Both the position numbers and the translations under genes were made by a program. Shown here in pieces: positions 33,947 to 42,868 of a stretch of 64,000 nt of DNA (position 1 is the stretch's first letter; every line of letters starts with the position of its first letter). The notes beneath the pieces are model-generated. The model saw only the letters and a program-made list of their open reading frames with translations. It made no database searches and had not been told where the DNA came from. Origin of the DNA: Streptomyces sp. AC550_RSS872 (lineage in GTDB: Bacteria > Actinomycetota > Actinomycetes > Streptomycetales > Streptomycetaceae); assembly GCF_019049285.1 (NCBI RefSeq), contig NZ_JAGMUL010000198.1:1-64000 (forward strand), given 5' to 3'.

Positions 33947-34750
33947 TCAGATACGGCGTCCTGTGACCCGTACGAAACCGAGATGGCGGCCCTCGTCGAT
34001 CCGCAGCATCTCGGCGGAGCGTCGGGACATGTCCCGATGGAACGCCTCGGGGCTCTCCTCGGCGCACGCCTCGCTCCACAGCAGCCAGTCGCGCCAGCCG
34101 TCGGCCAGCCAGTCGGCCGTCTCGACCTCCACGACGCCGGTGCGCGTCCAGTTGCGCCGCCACCAGTCGGCGGTGTGGAACGCCCAGAATCCCGGATCGC
34201 CGAACGCCGCCAGATGCTGCGGCAGTTCGACGCCCTCCAGCTCCTCGCGGAGCGCGGGCACGACGACACCGATCCGCCCGCCCGGCTTCAGCAGCCGGGC
34301 CAGCGTGGGCAGGTACAGGTCGTTGGTTCCGAAGTAGTGGTACGCGTCGATGCTCACGATCGCGTCGAAGCTGCCCTCGGCGAACGGCAGGTCGTGGGCC
34401 TCGGCGTGCACGGGCAGCACCCGGTCGCCGAAGCCGGCCTCGGCGATGCGCCGGGCGTTGTCGTCGGGCTTGATCCACAGGTCGGCGGCGGTGACCTGGG
34501 CGTCGTACTCCCTGGCCAGGAAGACCGAGGTCATCGCCCGGCCGCAGCCCAGGTCGAGGACGCGGGCGCAGGGGCGCAGGGCGTCCAGGCCGAGGGCGGG
34601 GGCCAGCCACTCCAGCAGCCACAGTGCGTTCGGGCCCATCTGGTTCTCGATGACCCAGCGGACGTCGTAGCTGTTGCTGCGCGGGTAGCGGGCGTGGGTC
34701 AGCCGCTTGGTGAGGTCCTCATCCGAGGTCCTCGGGGTGATGTCTGGCAT
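33947..34750 (-). CDS. SAM-dependent methyltransferase (class I)
   Basis: 267 residues. Motif I VLDLGCGRAMTSVFLA, acidic residue in VTAADLWIKPDDN, then FDAIVSIDAYHYFGTNDLY, typical class-I fold with Cys/Gly-rich loop. The C-terminal part with WWRRNWTRTGVVEVE resembles the arsenic/cyclopropane-fatty-acid-like methyltransferases, but substrate is unknown. Starts MPDITPRTSDEDL. Convergent with gatB through a shared terminator. Confidence 0.9.
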   Translation of the reverse strand: MPDITPRTSDEDLTKRLTHARYPRSNSYDVRWVIENQMGPNALWLLEWLAPALGLDALRPCARVLDLGCGRAMTSVFLAREYDAQVTAADLWIKPDDNARRIAEAGFGDRVLPVHAEAHDLPFAEGSFDAIVSIDAYHYFGTNDLYLPTLARLLKPGGRIGVVVPALREELEGVELPQHLAAFGDPGFWAFHTADWWRRNWTRTGVVEVETADWLADGWRDWLLWSEACAEESPEAFHRDMSRRSAEMLRIDEGRHLGFVRVTGRRI

Positions 34751-34938
34751 CGGTGAACGGGCTCCTTGAGTCCGGGGAAGCGGAAAGGGATACGGAGGAG
34801 CTCGGTCGGACGCTCAAACAATGCACCTGCCCAGGTCGGCGGCGGTGTGCCGCGGGAACAGCGGACCTTCGGACGCTAGCAGCCCGCCCCTCGGACCGGC
34901 ATCCGATTTACCGGCGCGACGCGCTACGCTCGCCCGCC

Positions 34939-35358
34939 ATGAGTGGACGCGGTGATTCCGAGATATCCGAGACGCGGAAGGAGCAGTCCGAGAAGCCTGA
35001 GCACAACCACGCCGAGGAGCTGGTGGACGCCGAGGAACCGGACGACCCAGAAGGTCCGGCGGACGACGTCGAAGATCCGGCGGACGGCGAAGAAGACCTC
35101 GACGAGCCGGCGCAGGTCGCGCGGCGGGCCCGTTGGACCGCGGCCGTGACCGGGGCGCTCCTCGCCCTCGCGGGGCTGGCCGCCTCGACGCTCCGGGCCA
35201 CCGGTTCCGCTCCGGTTCTCGTCCCGGCCGCCTATGCACTCGGCGCCGCCGTCTGCGCGCTCGCCGCGTTCCTCGGCTCGCGCGGCCGTACCCGGCGGGC
35301 CCTGTGGCTGCTTGTCACCGGGGTGATGGTGATGGCGCTGGGGGACCAGTTCGACTGA
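34939..35358 (+). CDS. Hypothetical membrane protein with acidic N-terminus
   Basis: 139 residues. Residues 1-65 are very acidic and Glu/Asp/Pro-rich (EELVDAEEPDDPEGPADD), then three hydrophobic helices (about 68-86, 93-112, 118-136). Start ATG at 34939 gives MSGRGDSEISETRKE; no strong ribosome-binding site, so the start is less certain. Not recognised. The acidic cytoplasmic region could bind a partner. Lies between the methyltransferase (divergent) and an MMPL exporter. Confidence 0.7.
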   Translation: MSGRGDSEISETRKEQSEKPEHNHAEELVDAEEPDDPEGPADDVEDPADGEEDLDEPAQVARRARWTAAVTGALLALAGLAASTLRATGSAPVLVPAAYALGAAVCALAAFLGSRGRTRRALWLLVTGVMVMALGDQFD

Positions 35359-35603
35359 GAAGTTCCCGGTACGACCGCGCAATTCTGTGAGAGACGCCAC
35401 CTGCGACGACAGAGTGGCCGTTGCTGTCCTGTGACCTGCCTCCCACTTGTGTGAATAAACCCACGAACGAGGCAAATGATCACTGGCGCCTGCGAGAGTT
35501 TGCTTCACATCGCTCATGCGTTCTTTGCGGGCTGTTCACTTCATGAACGACGTTTCGGCGTCTCCCGGTCAAAGATCCACATAACGCCCCCGGGAGCACG
35601 TTC
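35359..35603 (+). promoter_or_regulatory. Promoter region of the MMPL exporter
   Basis: This 245-bp gap is relatively A+T-rich. GTTCA-CTTCA-TGAAC (35529-35543) is a palindromic half-site pair that could be an operator. GGGAG at 35591-35595 is the ribosome-binding site of the exporter. No gene was found. Confidence 0.45.
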
Positions 35604-37832
35604 GTGGCAGCCCTTGCACGCTGGTGTGTCCAACGCCGCCTCGTCGCCGTACTGCTCTGGCTCCTCGCCTTCGGCGGGGTGACCGCGGCCGCCGCCGTGA
35701 CCGGCTCCGCGTACTCGAACGACTACGAGGTTCCCGGTACCGAATCGGGCCGCGCCACCCAGCTGTTGCGGGACGGCTTCCCGGGACTCGGCGGCGACAG
35801 CGACACCGTCGTCTGGCACACCGCGTCCGGCACCGTCCGCGCCGCCGACGTCGAACAGACCATGACGCGCACCCTCGGCGACATCGCGGAGCTGCCCGGG
35901 GTCGCCGCCGTGGGCAGCCCGTACGACAAGCAGGGCGCCGCCCAGATCAGCGAGGACGGGCACACGGCGTACGCCACCGTCACCTTCGACGCCGGCGCCG
36001 AGAGCCTCGGCAAGGGCGAGGCACAGGCCGTCGTGAGCGCGGCCAAGTCCGCCGAGGCCGACGGGCTCCAGGTGGAGCTCGGCGGCAGCGCCGTCGGGCT
36101 CACCGAGTCGCCGCAGGGGCACATCGCCGAGGTCGTCGGCGTGGCCGTGGCCGCCGCCGTACTCTTCCTCGCCTTCGGATCGCTCGCCGCCTCCCTGCTG
36201 CCGATCGCCACCGCGCTGGTGAGCGTGGGCACCGCGTACGCCGGCACAGCGCTGCTCGGGCACGCCATGACCGTGGCCGACTTCGCGCCCATGCTCGGCA
36301 TGCTCATCGGGCTCGGCGTCGGCATCGACTACGCGCTGTTCATCGTCACCCGGCACCGGCGCGGCCTGAAACGCGGCCTGCCCGTCACCGAGTCGATCAC
36401 CAACGCCGTGGCGACCACCGGACGGGCCGTCGTCTTCGCGGGCGCGACCGTGTGCATCGCCCTGCTCGGGATGCTGATCCTTCAGCTGAGCTTCCTCAAC
36501 GGCGTCGCGATAGCCGCGTCCCTGACCGTGATCCTGACGGTCGCCGCCTCCGTGACCCTGCTGCCCGCCCTGCTGTCCTTCATCGGGATGCGCGCCCTGA
36601 GCCGACGCGAGCGACGCCGGCTGACGGAGCACGGGCCCGAGCCCGAGCTGCCGACCGGGTTCGCCGCCCGCTGGTCGGCGTTCGTGGAGCGCCACCCCAG
36701 AACGCTCGGCGTGATCGCCCTGGCCGTCATCACCGTCCTCGCCCTGCCCACCCTCGGCCTGCGCCTGGGCACCTCCGACCAGGGCAACAACCCGGAGTCC
36801 TCCACCACCCGCCAGGCCTACGACCTCCTCGCCGACGGCTTCGGCCCCGGCGTGAACGGCCCGCTCACCCTGGTCACCGAGATCGACGGCGGCGACGACA
36901 AGCTCGCCCTCGACAACCTCGACGCGCGCCTGCGCACCACCGACGGCGTCGCGTCGGTGACCCCGGTGACGTACAACACCGGCGGCGACACCGCGTATCT
37001 CACCGTCGTACCCGACTCCTCCCCGCAGTCACGGCAGACCAGCGACCTCGTCGACCGGCTGCGCGACGAGGTCCTGCCGCGCGCCGAGACCGGCACCTCG
37101 CTCGACGTGCAGGTCGGCGGCATGACCGCCGGCTACGACGACTTCGCCGAGGTGATCGTCGGCAAGCTGCCGCTGTTCGTCGGCGTCGTCATCGGCCTGG
37201 GCTGTCTGCTGCTCCTGCTCGCCTTCCGGTCCGTCGGCATCCCGCTGAAGGCCGCCGCGATGAACGTGGCGGCCGTCGCAGCCGCCTTCGGTGTCGTCGT
37301 CGCGATCTTCCAGTGGGGCTGGGGCAGCGAGCTGCTGGGCCTGGGCCGTGCGGGCCCGATCGAGCCGTTCCTCCCGGTCATCATGGTGTCCGTCCTCTTC
37401 GGCCTCTCCATGGACTACCAGGTCTTCCTGGTCAGCCGGATGTACGAGGAGTGGCTGGAGACCGGCGACAACCGGCGGGCCGTCCGGATCGGCCTCGCGG
37501 AGACCGGCCGGGTGATCAACTCCGCCGCGGTCATCATGATCTCGGTCTTCCTCGCCTTCGTCCTCAGCGGCGACCGCGTGATCGCCATGTTCGGCATCGC
37601 CCTCGCCGCCGCGGTCGCCCTCGACGCCTTCGTTCTGCGCACCCTCCTCGTCCCCGCCCTGATGCACCTGCTCGGCGGCGCCAACTGGTGGCTGCCCCGC
37701 TGGCTCGACCGGCGCCTGCCCCGCATCAGCATCGAACCGCCCGAGTCCCGCGCCGCCCATGAGAGGCTCACCGACGTCGTGTCGGAACTGGAGAAGGAGC
37801 AACGGGGCGATGTACGCGATACCGCTGGGTGA
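35604..37832 (+). CDS. MMPL-family (RND-like) transporter
   Basis: 742-residue inner-membrane exporter with two repeats, each a large extracytoplasmic domain and a six-helix bundle: first helix about 12-32, then periplasmic ARATQLLRDGFPGLGG region, then helices around 180-330; second half after FVERHPRTLGVIALAVITV. The family motif GxGxDY occurs as IGLGVGIDYALFIVTRHR and, in the second half, GLSMDYQVFLVSRMYEEW. Substrates in this family are often lipids or pigments; not known here. GTG start with GGGAG. Overlaps the next gene by 23 bp. Confidence 0.93.
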   Translation: MAALARWCVQRRLVAVLLWLLAFGGVTAAAAVTGSAYSNDYEVPGTESGRATQLLRDGFPGLGGDSDTVVWHTASGTVRAADVEQTMTRTLGDIAELPGVAAVGSPYDKQGAAQISEDGHTAYATVTFDAGAESLGKGEAQAVVSAAKSAEADGLQVELGGSAVGLTESPQGHIAEVVGVAVAAAVLFLAFGSLAASLLPIATALVSVGTAYAGTALLGHAMTVADFAPMLGMLIGLGVGIDYALFIVTRHRRGLKRGLPVTESITNAVATTGRAVVFAGATVCIALLGMLILQLSFLNGVAIAASLTVILTVAASVTLLPALLSFIGMRALSRRERRRLTEHGPEPELPTGFAARWSAFVERHPRTLGVIALAVITVLALPTLGLRLGTSDQGNNPESSTTRQAYDLLADGFGPGVNGPLTLVTEIDGGDDKLALDNLDARLRTTDGVASVTPVTYNTGGDTAYLTVVPDSSPQSRQTSDLVDRLRDEVLPRAETGTSLDVQVGGMTAGYDDFAEVIVGKLPLFVGVVIGLGCLLLLLAFRSVGIPLKAAAMNVAAVAAAFGVVVAIFQWGWGSELLGLGRAGPIEPFLPVIMVSVLFGLSMDYQVFLVSRMYEEWLETGDNRRAVRIGLAETGRVINSAAVIMISVFLAFVLSGDRVIAMFGIALAAAVALDAFVLRTLLVPALMHLLGGANWWLPRWLDRRLPRISIEPPESRAAHERLTDVVSELEKEQRGDVRDTAG

Positions 37833-38385
37833 TGACGGAGCCGAGCTCAGGCCCCTGGAGCCGTGGCACGCCGAGGAGTTCCTGGCACACCTGGAGCGGG
37901 GCCGGGAGTTCATCGGGCAGTACATCCCGTTCGGCTCGAACGCCACCGACCCGGCGTCGGCACGCGAGACCCTCCAGCGGTACGCCGACCTGCGCGCCGC
38001 GGACACGGCGTCGTACCACGGCATCTGGCTGGACGGAAAACTCGTCGGCGGCGTCCTCACCCTGAACTTCGACGCGGCCACCGGCAACTGCGAGGTCGGG
38101 TGCTGGCTGGAGCCCGCCGCGACCGGACGCGGGCTCATCACCCGGGCGATGCGGGTACTGATCGACTGGGCGGTCGAGAAGCGCGGCATCCACCGCGTCG
38201 AATGGGTCGCGGCGTCCGGCAACACGCCCAGCCTGAACGTCGCCCGGCGGCTCGGCATGACCCGCGACGGCGTACGCCGCGAGGCCCACCCCTATGGTGG
38301 GGTGCGGCACGACCTGGAGGTGTGGTCGATCCTCGCCCCTCAGTGGCGCGAAGCACGCGCGCGTGCCGAGCAGAAGGATCATTAA
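37810..38385 (+). CDS. GNAT-family acetyltransferase (RimJ/RimL type)
   Basis: 191 residues starting MYAIPLGDDGAELRPLEPW. GNAT fold with GVLTLNFDAATGNCEVGCWL, the acetyl-CoA loop EPAATGRGLITRAMRVL and IHRVEWVAASGNTPSLNVARRLG (NTPSLNVARRLGM). RimJ/RimL-like enzymes acetylate protein N-termini or small substrates. The ATG lies inside the end of the MMPL gene, with AAGGAG nine bases upstream, so the two are translationally coupled. Substrate unknown. Confidence 0.93.
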   Translation: MYAIPLGDDGAELRPLEPWHAEEFLAHLERGREFIGQYIPFGSNATDPASARETLQRYADLRAADTASYHGIWLDGKLVGGVLTLNFDAATGNCEVGCWLEPAATGRGLITRAMRVLIDWAVEKRGIHRVEWVAASGNTPSLNVARRLGMTRDGVRREAHPYGGVRHDLEVWSILAPQWREARARAEQKDH

Positions 38386-38420
38386 GACACTTCTCAGAGA
38401 GCGTCCGTACGGTGCGAGAC

Positions 38421-38981
38421 ATGGGAACGAAGACAGTGGACGAGACCGCGACCGAGACCAAGACCGACGACGAGACCGTGGACGTCACCAAGGCGACCGA
38501 GGCCGAGACCGAGACCGAGACCGAGGCCGTCGACGGGGACGAGCACGAGGAGGTGGCCGCCGAGGCGACGGAAGCGGCGCCCTCCGGCGTCGGCCAGGGC
38601 GCGGCCGCGGTCGTCTCCGCGGCGCTCGGCCTCGTCTCCCTGAACGGCAGCTGGCTCGGTACGGTGGCCGCTGAGCGGCAGTCCGTCGTGGCCCAGCTGG
38701 AATCCGCGACGTCGAATTCCCCGGACGTCGCCAAGCTGCTGGATGACAGGTACGGGGATGTCTGGCATGTCACCGCCCTGAGCGCGGGCGCGTTCGCCCT
38801 GGCCGCGCTGATCGTCGGCGTCCTCGTGCTCGTCCGGCCCGCGTTCGGTGCGCCGGGCAAGCCGCAGCCCGTATGGATCAAGTCGGTCGCCTGGGGCGGC
38901 GTCTCGCTGGGCGTCATCGGCCTGCTGCTGGCTGTGCTCAAGTACACCGACATCCTGCTCGGCGTGCCATCAGTGGGCTGA
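38421..38981 (+). CDS. Hypothetical membrane protein with Thr/Glu repeat N-terminus
   Basis: 186 residues. The first ~55 are a low-complexity Thr/Glu/Asp tract (for example ETETETEAVDGDEHEE) without hydrophobicity, then three helices (about 60-80, 118-138, 155-175). Weak repeat GACCGAGACC units in DNA underlie the N-terminal tract. Not recognised. The acidic tail faces the cytoplasm if the usual positive-inside rule holds. Followed by a long terminator. Start ATG at 38421 chosen as the first codon after the GNAT stop. Confidence 0.75.
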   Translation: MGTKTVDETATETKTDDETVDVTKATEAETETETEAVDGDEHEEVAAEATEAAPSGVGQGAAAVVSAALGLVSLNGSWLGTVAAERQSVVAQLESATSNSPDVAKLLDDRYGDVWHVTALSAGAFALAALIVGVLVLVRPAFGAPGKPQPVWIKSVAWGGVSLGVIGLLLAVLKYTDILLGVPSVG

Positions 38982-38998
38982 GTCACCTCAGGTCCCTG

Positions 38999-39050
38999 AG
39001 GGGCCTCAGGGCCGCCGTAAGCACTTCGGACGGCGCCCTGAGGCCCCTCA
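38999..39050 (+). terminator. Long-stem terminator
   Basis: GAGGGGCCTCAGGGC (38999-39013) pairs with GCCCTGAGGCCCCTC (39036-39050) perfectly, extended inward by GCCGT/ACGGC (39015-39019/39031-39035) with one bulge. It begins 17 bp after the stop of the preceding membrane-protein gene. Confidence 0.9.
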
Positions 39051-39189
39051 CGCGCGTCTAAGGCCCCGTCGGCGGCCCGAAGATGCGGAACTCTCCCGAT
39101 GTGGCGGACCCCCCTGGCGGACGAAGGTTGAGGCATGGGCGTAACGACGCCAATACCCGCCTCTCACCAGGGAAGACGAGGGACCTGCC

Positions 39190-39384
39190 ATGCACGGCTA
39201 CGAACTCCACCACCTCCGCTCCGCCGAACTGATCCGCCAGGCCGAGCACGACCGCCAGGCCCGCGAGGCGGTGCGCCTGCGCCGCGCCGCCCGCCGCGAG
39301 GCCGCGGAACGCTCCACTGAGGGTGCGGCGACGGAGGAACATACGTCCCGCTTCCGCAGGCACCGGCAGCCACGCACCGCGTGA
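39190..39384 (+). CDS. Small basic protein, 64 residues
   Basis: Starts MHGYELHHLRSAELIRQAEH and continues as an Arg/Ala/Glu-rich amphipathic helix (RQAREAVRLRRAARREAAER). No membrane segment. GAGGG lies ten bases before the ATG. Small Arg-rich proteins starting this way are common in Streptomyces; function unknown, nucleic-acid binding or protein interaction is possible but not shown. Confidence 0.65.
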   Translation: MHGYELHHLRSAELIRQAEHDRQAREAVRLRRAARREAAERSTEGAATEEHTSRFRRHRQPRTA

Positions 39385-39406
39385 TGGCCGATGCCGGGCG
39401 GTCTCT

Positions 39407-39482
39407 TTCAGCCCGTCCGGCGCTTGAGGACGAGACCCTCTCGGGGCCGAAGCCGGGGTCCGGGGGCGGCAGCCCCCGGAAA
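39407..39482. repeat. Dispersed palindromic element, copy 2
   Basis: Contains CAGCCCGTCCGGCGCTTGAGGACGAG (quoted as its core CCGGCGCTTGAGGACGAG at 39417-39434) and the perfect hairpin CCGGGGGC-GGCA-GCCCCCGG (39460-39479). Same two modules as copies at 23081 and 55445. It lies in the 128-bp gap before the LAL regulator, so that gene's start must be downstream of it. Confidence 0.85.
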
Positions 39483-39512
39483 ACCGGTGCCGGACTGTCA
39501 GCGCCACGTGCG

Positions 39513-42500
39513 ATGCTCGCCCCTGTGGAGAGCAGGTCCGTAAGCCCCGTGTTCGTCGGTCGCGCAACCGAGTTGGAGACGCTGCACGACGCCCTCGCCC
39601 AGGCCGCCGCAGGCAACCCGCAGGCGCTGGTCATCGGCGGCGAGGCCGGCGTCGGCAAGACGCGCCTCGTCGAGGAGTTCGCGGCCGCCGCGGCCCGCGA
39701 GGGCGCCGTCGTCGTGGTCGGCGGCTGCGTCGAGATCGGCGCCGACGGGCTGCCGTTCGCCCCGTTCTCCACCGCACTGCGCGCCCTGCGCCGCGAGTTG
39801 CCCGACGAGCTGGCCGCGGCCGCGGCGGGCCAGGAGGAGGAACTGGCCCGGCTGCTGCCCGAGTTGGCGGACACGGCACCGGTCCGGGAGGCGAACCGTT
39901 CCGACGAGGAGGGCATGGCCCGCCTCTTCGAGCTCACCGCCCGCCTCCTGGAGCGCGCCGGCGCCGGTCGCGCGGTCGTCGTCGCCCTGGAGGACCTGCA
40001 CTGGGCCGACGCCTCCACCCGCCACCTCCTCGCCTATCTCCTCCGCACCCTGCGCACCGGCCGCCTCGTCGTCCTCGCCACCTACCGCTCCGACGACATC
40101 CACCGCCGGCACCCCCTGCGCCCGCTCCTCGCCGAACTCGACCGTCTGCGCACGGTCCGCCGTATCGAACTCGGCCGCTTCAACCGCGCCGAGGTCGGCC
40201 GCCAGATCGCCGGCATCCTCGCCACCGAACCCGACCCCGGCCAGGTCGACGAGATCTTCGAACGCTCCGACGGCAACGCCTTCTTCGTCGAGGAACTCGC
40301 CGTCGCCGCCCACGAGGGCTGCTGCACCGGCCTCACCGACACCCTGCGCGACCTGCTCCTCGTACGGGTGGAGCGGCTGCCCGAGGCCGCCCAGAGGGTC
40401 GCCCGGATCGTCGCCGAGGGCGGCTCCACCGTCGAGTACCGGCTGATCGAGGCCGTCGCCCGGCTCACCGAGGACGATCTCATCGAGGCGCTGCGGGCCG
40501 CGGTCAACGCCAACATCCTCACCGCCGCACCCGGCGGCGACGGCTACCGCTTCCGCCACTCCCTGGTCCGCGAGGCCGTCGGCGACGACCTGCTGCCCGG
40601 CGAACGCTCCCGCCTCAACCGCCGCTACGCCGAAGCGCTGGAGGCCGACCCGACGCTCGTCCCGGCCGACGAACGCGCCATGCGGCTGGCCAGCTACTGG
40701 TACCACGCCCACGACCCGGCCAAGGCCCTGCCCGCCGTCCTGGACGCCTCCGTCACCGCCCGCCGCAGGCACGCCCACTCCGAGCAGCTACGGCTCCTGG
40801 AACGGGCGATGGAGCTGTGGGACTCCGCCCCCGAGGACATCCGCGCCACCCTGCGTCCCGTCGACTACGCCGAGGCCTATCCGCCCTGCGGCTGCGACCC
40901 CGCCACCACACCCCTGCGCTACCTCGACCTCATGGCCGAGGCCGCCGTCGCCGGACGGCTCTGCGGAGAGCGCGAACGCGCCCTGAAGATCACCAAGCGG
41001 GCCCTGCACCTGCTGGAGGACGAGGGCGATCCCCTGCGCGCCGCCTGGTTCTGGGTCCAGCGCTCCCGGCTGGTCCAGGCGCAGGCCCGCGGTGACGGCT
41101 GGAAGGAGCTGGGCACCGCACAGGAACTGGTGCGCGGCCTGCCGCCGTCCGAGGTGCACGCCGAGGTGCTGGCCACCGCGGCCAACTGGTCGATGCTCCG
41201 CGACCCCGGCCCCGACGCCATGTCGGCCGCCGAACGGGCCGTCGAGTACGCGCGCATGGTCGGCGCCGAGGACATCGAACTGAACGCGCGCCTCACCCTG
41301 GGCGGCCTCATGGTCGAAGCCGGGGACATCGAGACCGGACTGGCCCAGATGCACGAGGTCAGGGACGAGGTACTGGTCCGTGGCCTCACCGCCGTGGTGG
41401 GCCGCAGCCATGTGAACCTGCCGTCCGTCCTCGAAGGCGTCGGCCGCTCCGAGGACGCCGTAGGCATCCTGCGCGAGGGCCTGCGGCTCACGCAGCAGTG
41501 GGGCCTGCGCGACTCCGAGGCCTGGATCTGGGCGAACCTCGCCGAGTCATTGATCTCCCTGGGCCGCTGGGAGGAGGCTGCCGACGCCGCGGTGAACGCC
41601 CAGCGCACGGGGCAGGCGGCGAAGCCGCGCGGCGGCGGCTCGAACAGCCTGGCACGCCTCGCGCTCGCCCGCGGCGACATCGCCGAGGCCGGCCGTCATC
41701 TGGCCGCCGCGCGCGCCTTCTACGGCACGCACGACCCCATGCCGCAGAACAACCTGCCGATGTCCTACGTCGCCCTCGGTGTATCCGCCGCCGAGGGCCG
41801 CCTCCTCGATGCCCGCACGGAGACCGACCGGGCCCTGAGCGCCGGCTTCCCGCCCGGCACTCAGCGCTACGCCTGGCCCCTGCTGCTGGCCGCCGCCATC
41901 GCCGAGTCCGACGCCCGCGCCTACGCGCTGCCCGCCGCACAGGAGGGCCGTACCGCCTTCCTGGACCGGCTCTTCGAGGCCGTCCGCAAGCTCACCACGG
42001 GCGCGCCCCTGTGGCTGGCGTACGAGAAGTGGACCCGAGCCGAACTCGACCGGGCCGCGAACCGGGCCCTCGCGCCCGACACCTGGTCGGACGTGGTCAC
42101 CGCCTTCGAAGCCCTGGAGCGCCCCTACGACCTCGCCCAGGTCCGCCATCGTCTGGCCGAGGCGCTGCTCGCGATCGGCGGGGACGACGAACGGGCCCGC
42201 GCCACGGAACTGCTCCGTCTGACCCGGGCCGCCGCCACCCATCTGGGTGCCCGCCCGCTCGTCGACGCCACGACCCGCCTGGCCCAGCGAGCCCGTCTCA
42301 CCCTCACGGCAGCCCCGCCACCGCCCCCGACCGGCCCCGCCGACTCCCTCGGCCTCACCACCCGCGAACGCGACGTCCTCCGTCTGGTCTCCGCCGGCCG
42401 CACCAACCGCCAGATCGCCGAGGAACTCTTCATCTCCCCGAAGACGGCCAGCGTCCATGTGTCGAACATCCTGGGCAAGCTCGGCGTCTCCGGGAGGGGC

Positions 42501-42566
42501 GAGGCCGCTGCGCTGGTGCATCGGATGGGGCTGTTCGTGTCCGAATCTCTCAGCTCGGGGGCGTAG
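39513..42566 (+). CDS. LAL-type (LuxR, ATP-binding) transcriptional regulator
   Basis: 1017 residues. An N-terminal AAA ATPase has Walker A GGEAGVGKT (42-50) and Walker B VVVALEDLHWAD (about 155-166). A long TPR-like helical middle includes LAQMHEVRDEVLVRG. A C-terminal LuxR HTH (about 947-1005) carries LTTRERDVLRLVSAGRTNRQ and FISPKTASVHVSNILGKLGV. LAL regulators activate single pathways on binding a ligand. The ATG at 39513 follows the repeat element; GTG at 39525 is an alternative, and neither has a good ribosome-binding site. Earlier in-frame codons are read from the repeat and rejected. Target unknown. Confidence 0.9.
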   Translation: MLAPVESRSVSPVFVGRATELETLHDALAQAAAGNPQALVIGGEAGVGKTRLVEEFAAAAAREGAVVVVGGCVEIGADGLPFAPFSTALRALRRELPDELAAAAAGQEEELARLLPELADTAPVREANRSDEEGMARLFELTARLLERAGAGRAVVVALEDLHWADASTRHLLAYLLRTLRTGRLVVLATYRSDDIHRRHPLRPLLAELDRLRTVRRIELGRFNRAEVGRQIAGILATEPDPGQVDEIFERSDGNAFFVEELAVAAHEGCCTGLTDTLRDLLLVRVERLPEAAQRVARIVAEGGSTVEYRLIEAVARLTEDDLIEALRAAVNANILTAAPGGDGYRFRHSLVREAVGDDLLPGERSRLNRRYAEALEADPTLVPADERAMRLASYWYHAHDPAKALPAVLDASVTARRRHAHSEQLRLLERAMELWDSAPEDIRATLRPVDYAEAYPPCGCDPATTPLRYLDLMAEAAVAGRLCGERERALKITKRALHLLEDEGDPLRAAWFWVQRSRLVQAQARGDGWKELGTAQELVRGLPPSEVHAEVLATAANWSMLRDPGPDAMSAAERAVEYARMVGAEDIELNARLTLGGLMVEAGDIETGLAQMHEVRDEVLVRGLTAVVGRSHVNLPSVLEGVGRSEDAVGILREGLRLTQQWGLRDSEAWIWANLAESLISLGRWEEAADAAVNAQRTGQAAKPRGGGSNSLARLALARGDIAEAGRHLAAARAFYGTHDPMPQNNLPMSYVALGVSAAEGRLLDARTETDRALSAGFPPGTQRYAWPLLLAAAIAESDARAYALPAAQEGRTAFLDRLFEAVRKLTTGAPLWLAYEKWTRAELDRAANRALAPDTWSDVVTAFEALERPYDLAQVRHRLAEALLAIGGDDERARATELLRLTRAAATHLGARPLVDATTRLAQRARLTLTAAPPPPPTGPADSLGLTTRERDVLRLVSAGRTNRQIAEELFISPKTASVHVSNILGKLGVSGRGEAAALVHRMGLFVSESLSSGA

Positions 42567-42610
42567 GTCCGAGGTTTACGCTGTAAGGGACATCGGCCCT
42601 GGGAGGTTCC

Positions 42611-42862
<252 letters not shown>

Positions 42863-42868
42863 GGTCGC

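Noticed and set aside
36482..37123. Antisense frames within the MMPL gene
   Set aside because: They interrupt nothing and show only shadow composition; the MMPL motifs are intact on the plus strand.
39381..39512. 44-residue N-terminal extension of the LAL regulator
   Set aside because: It is translated from the dispersed palindromic element (copy 2) and has no ribosome-binding site; the conserved domain begins after 39513.
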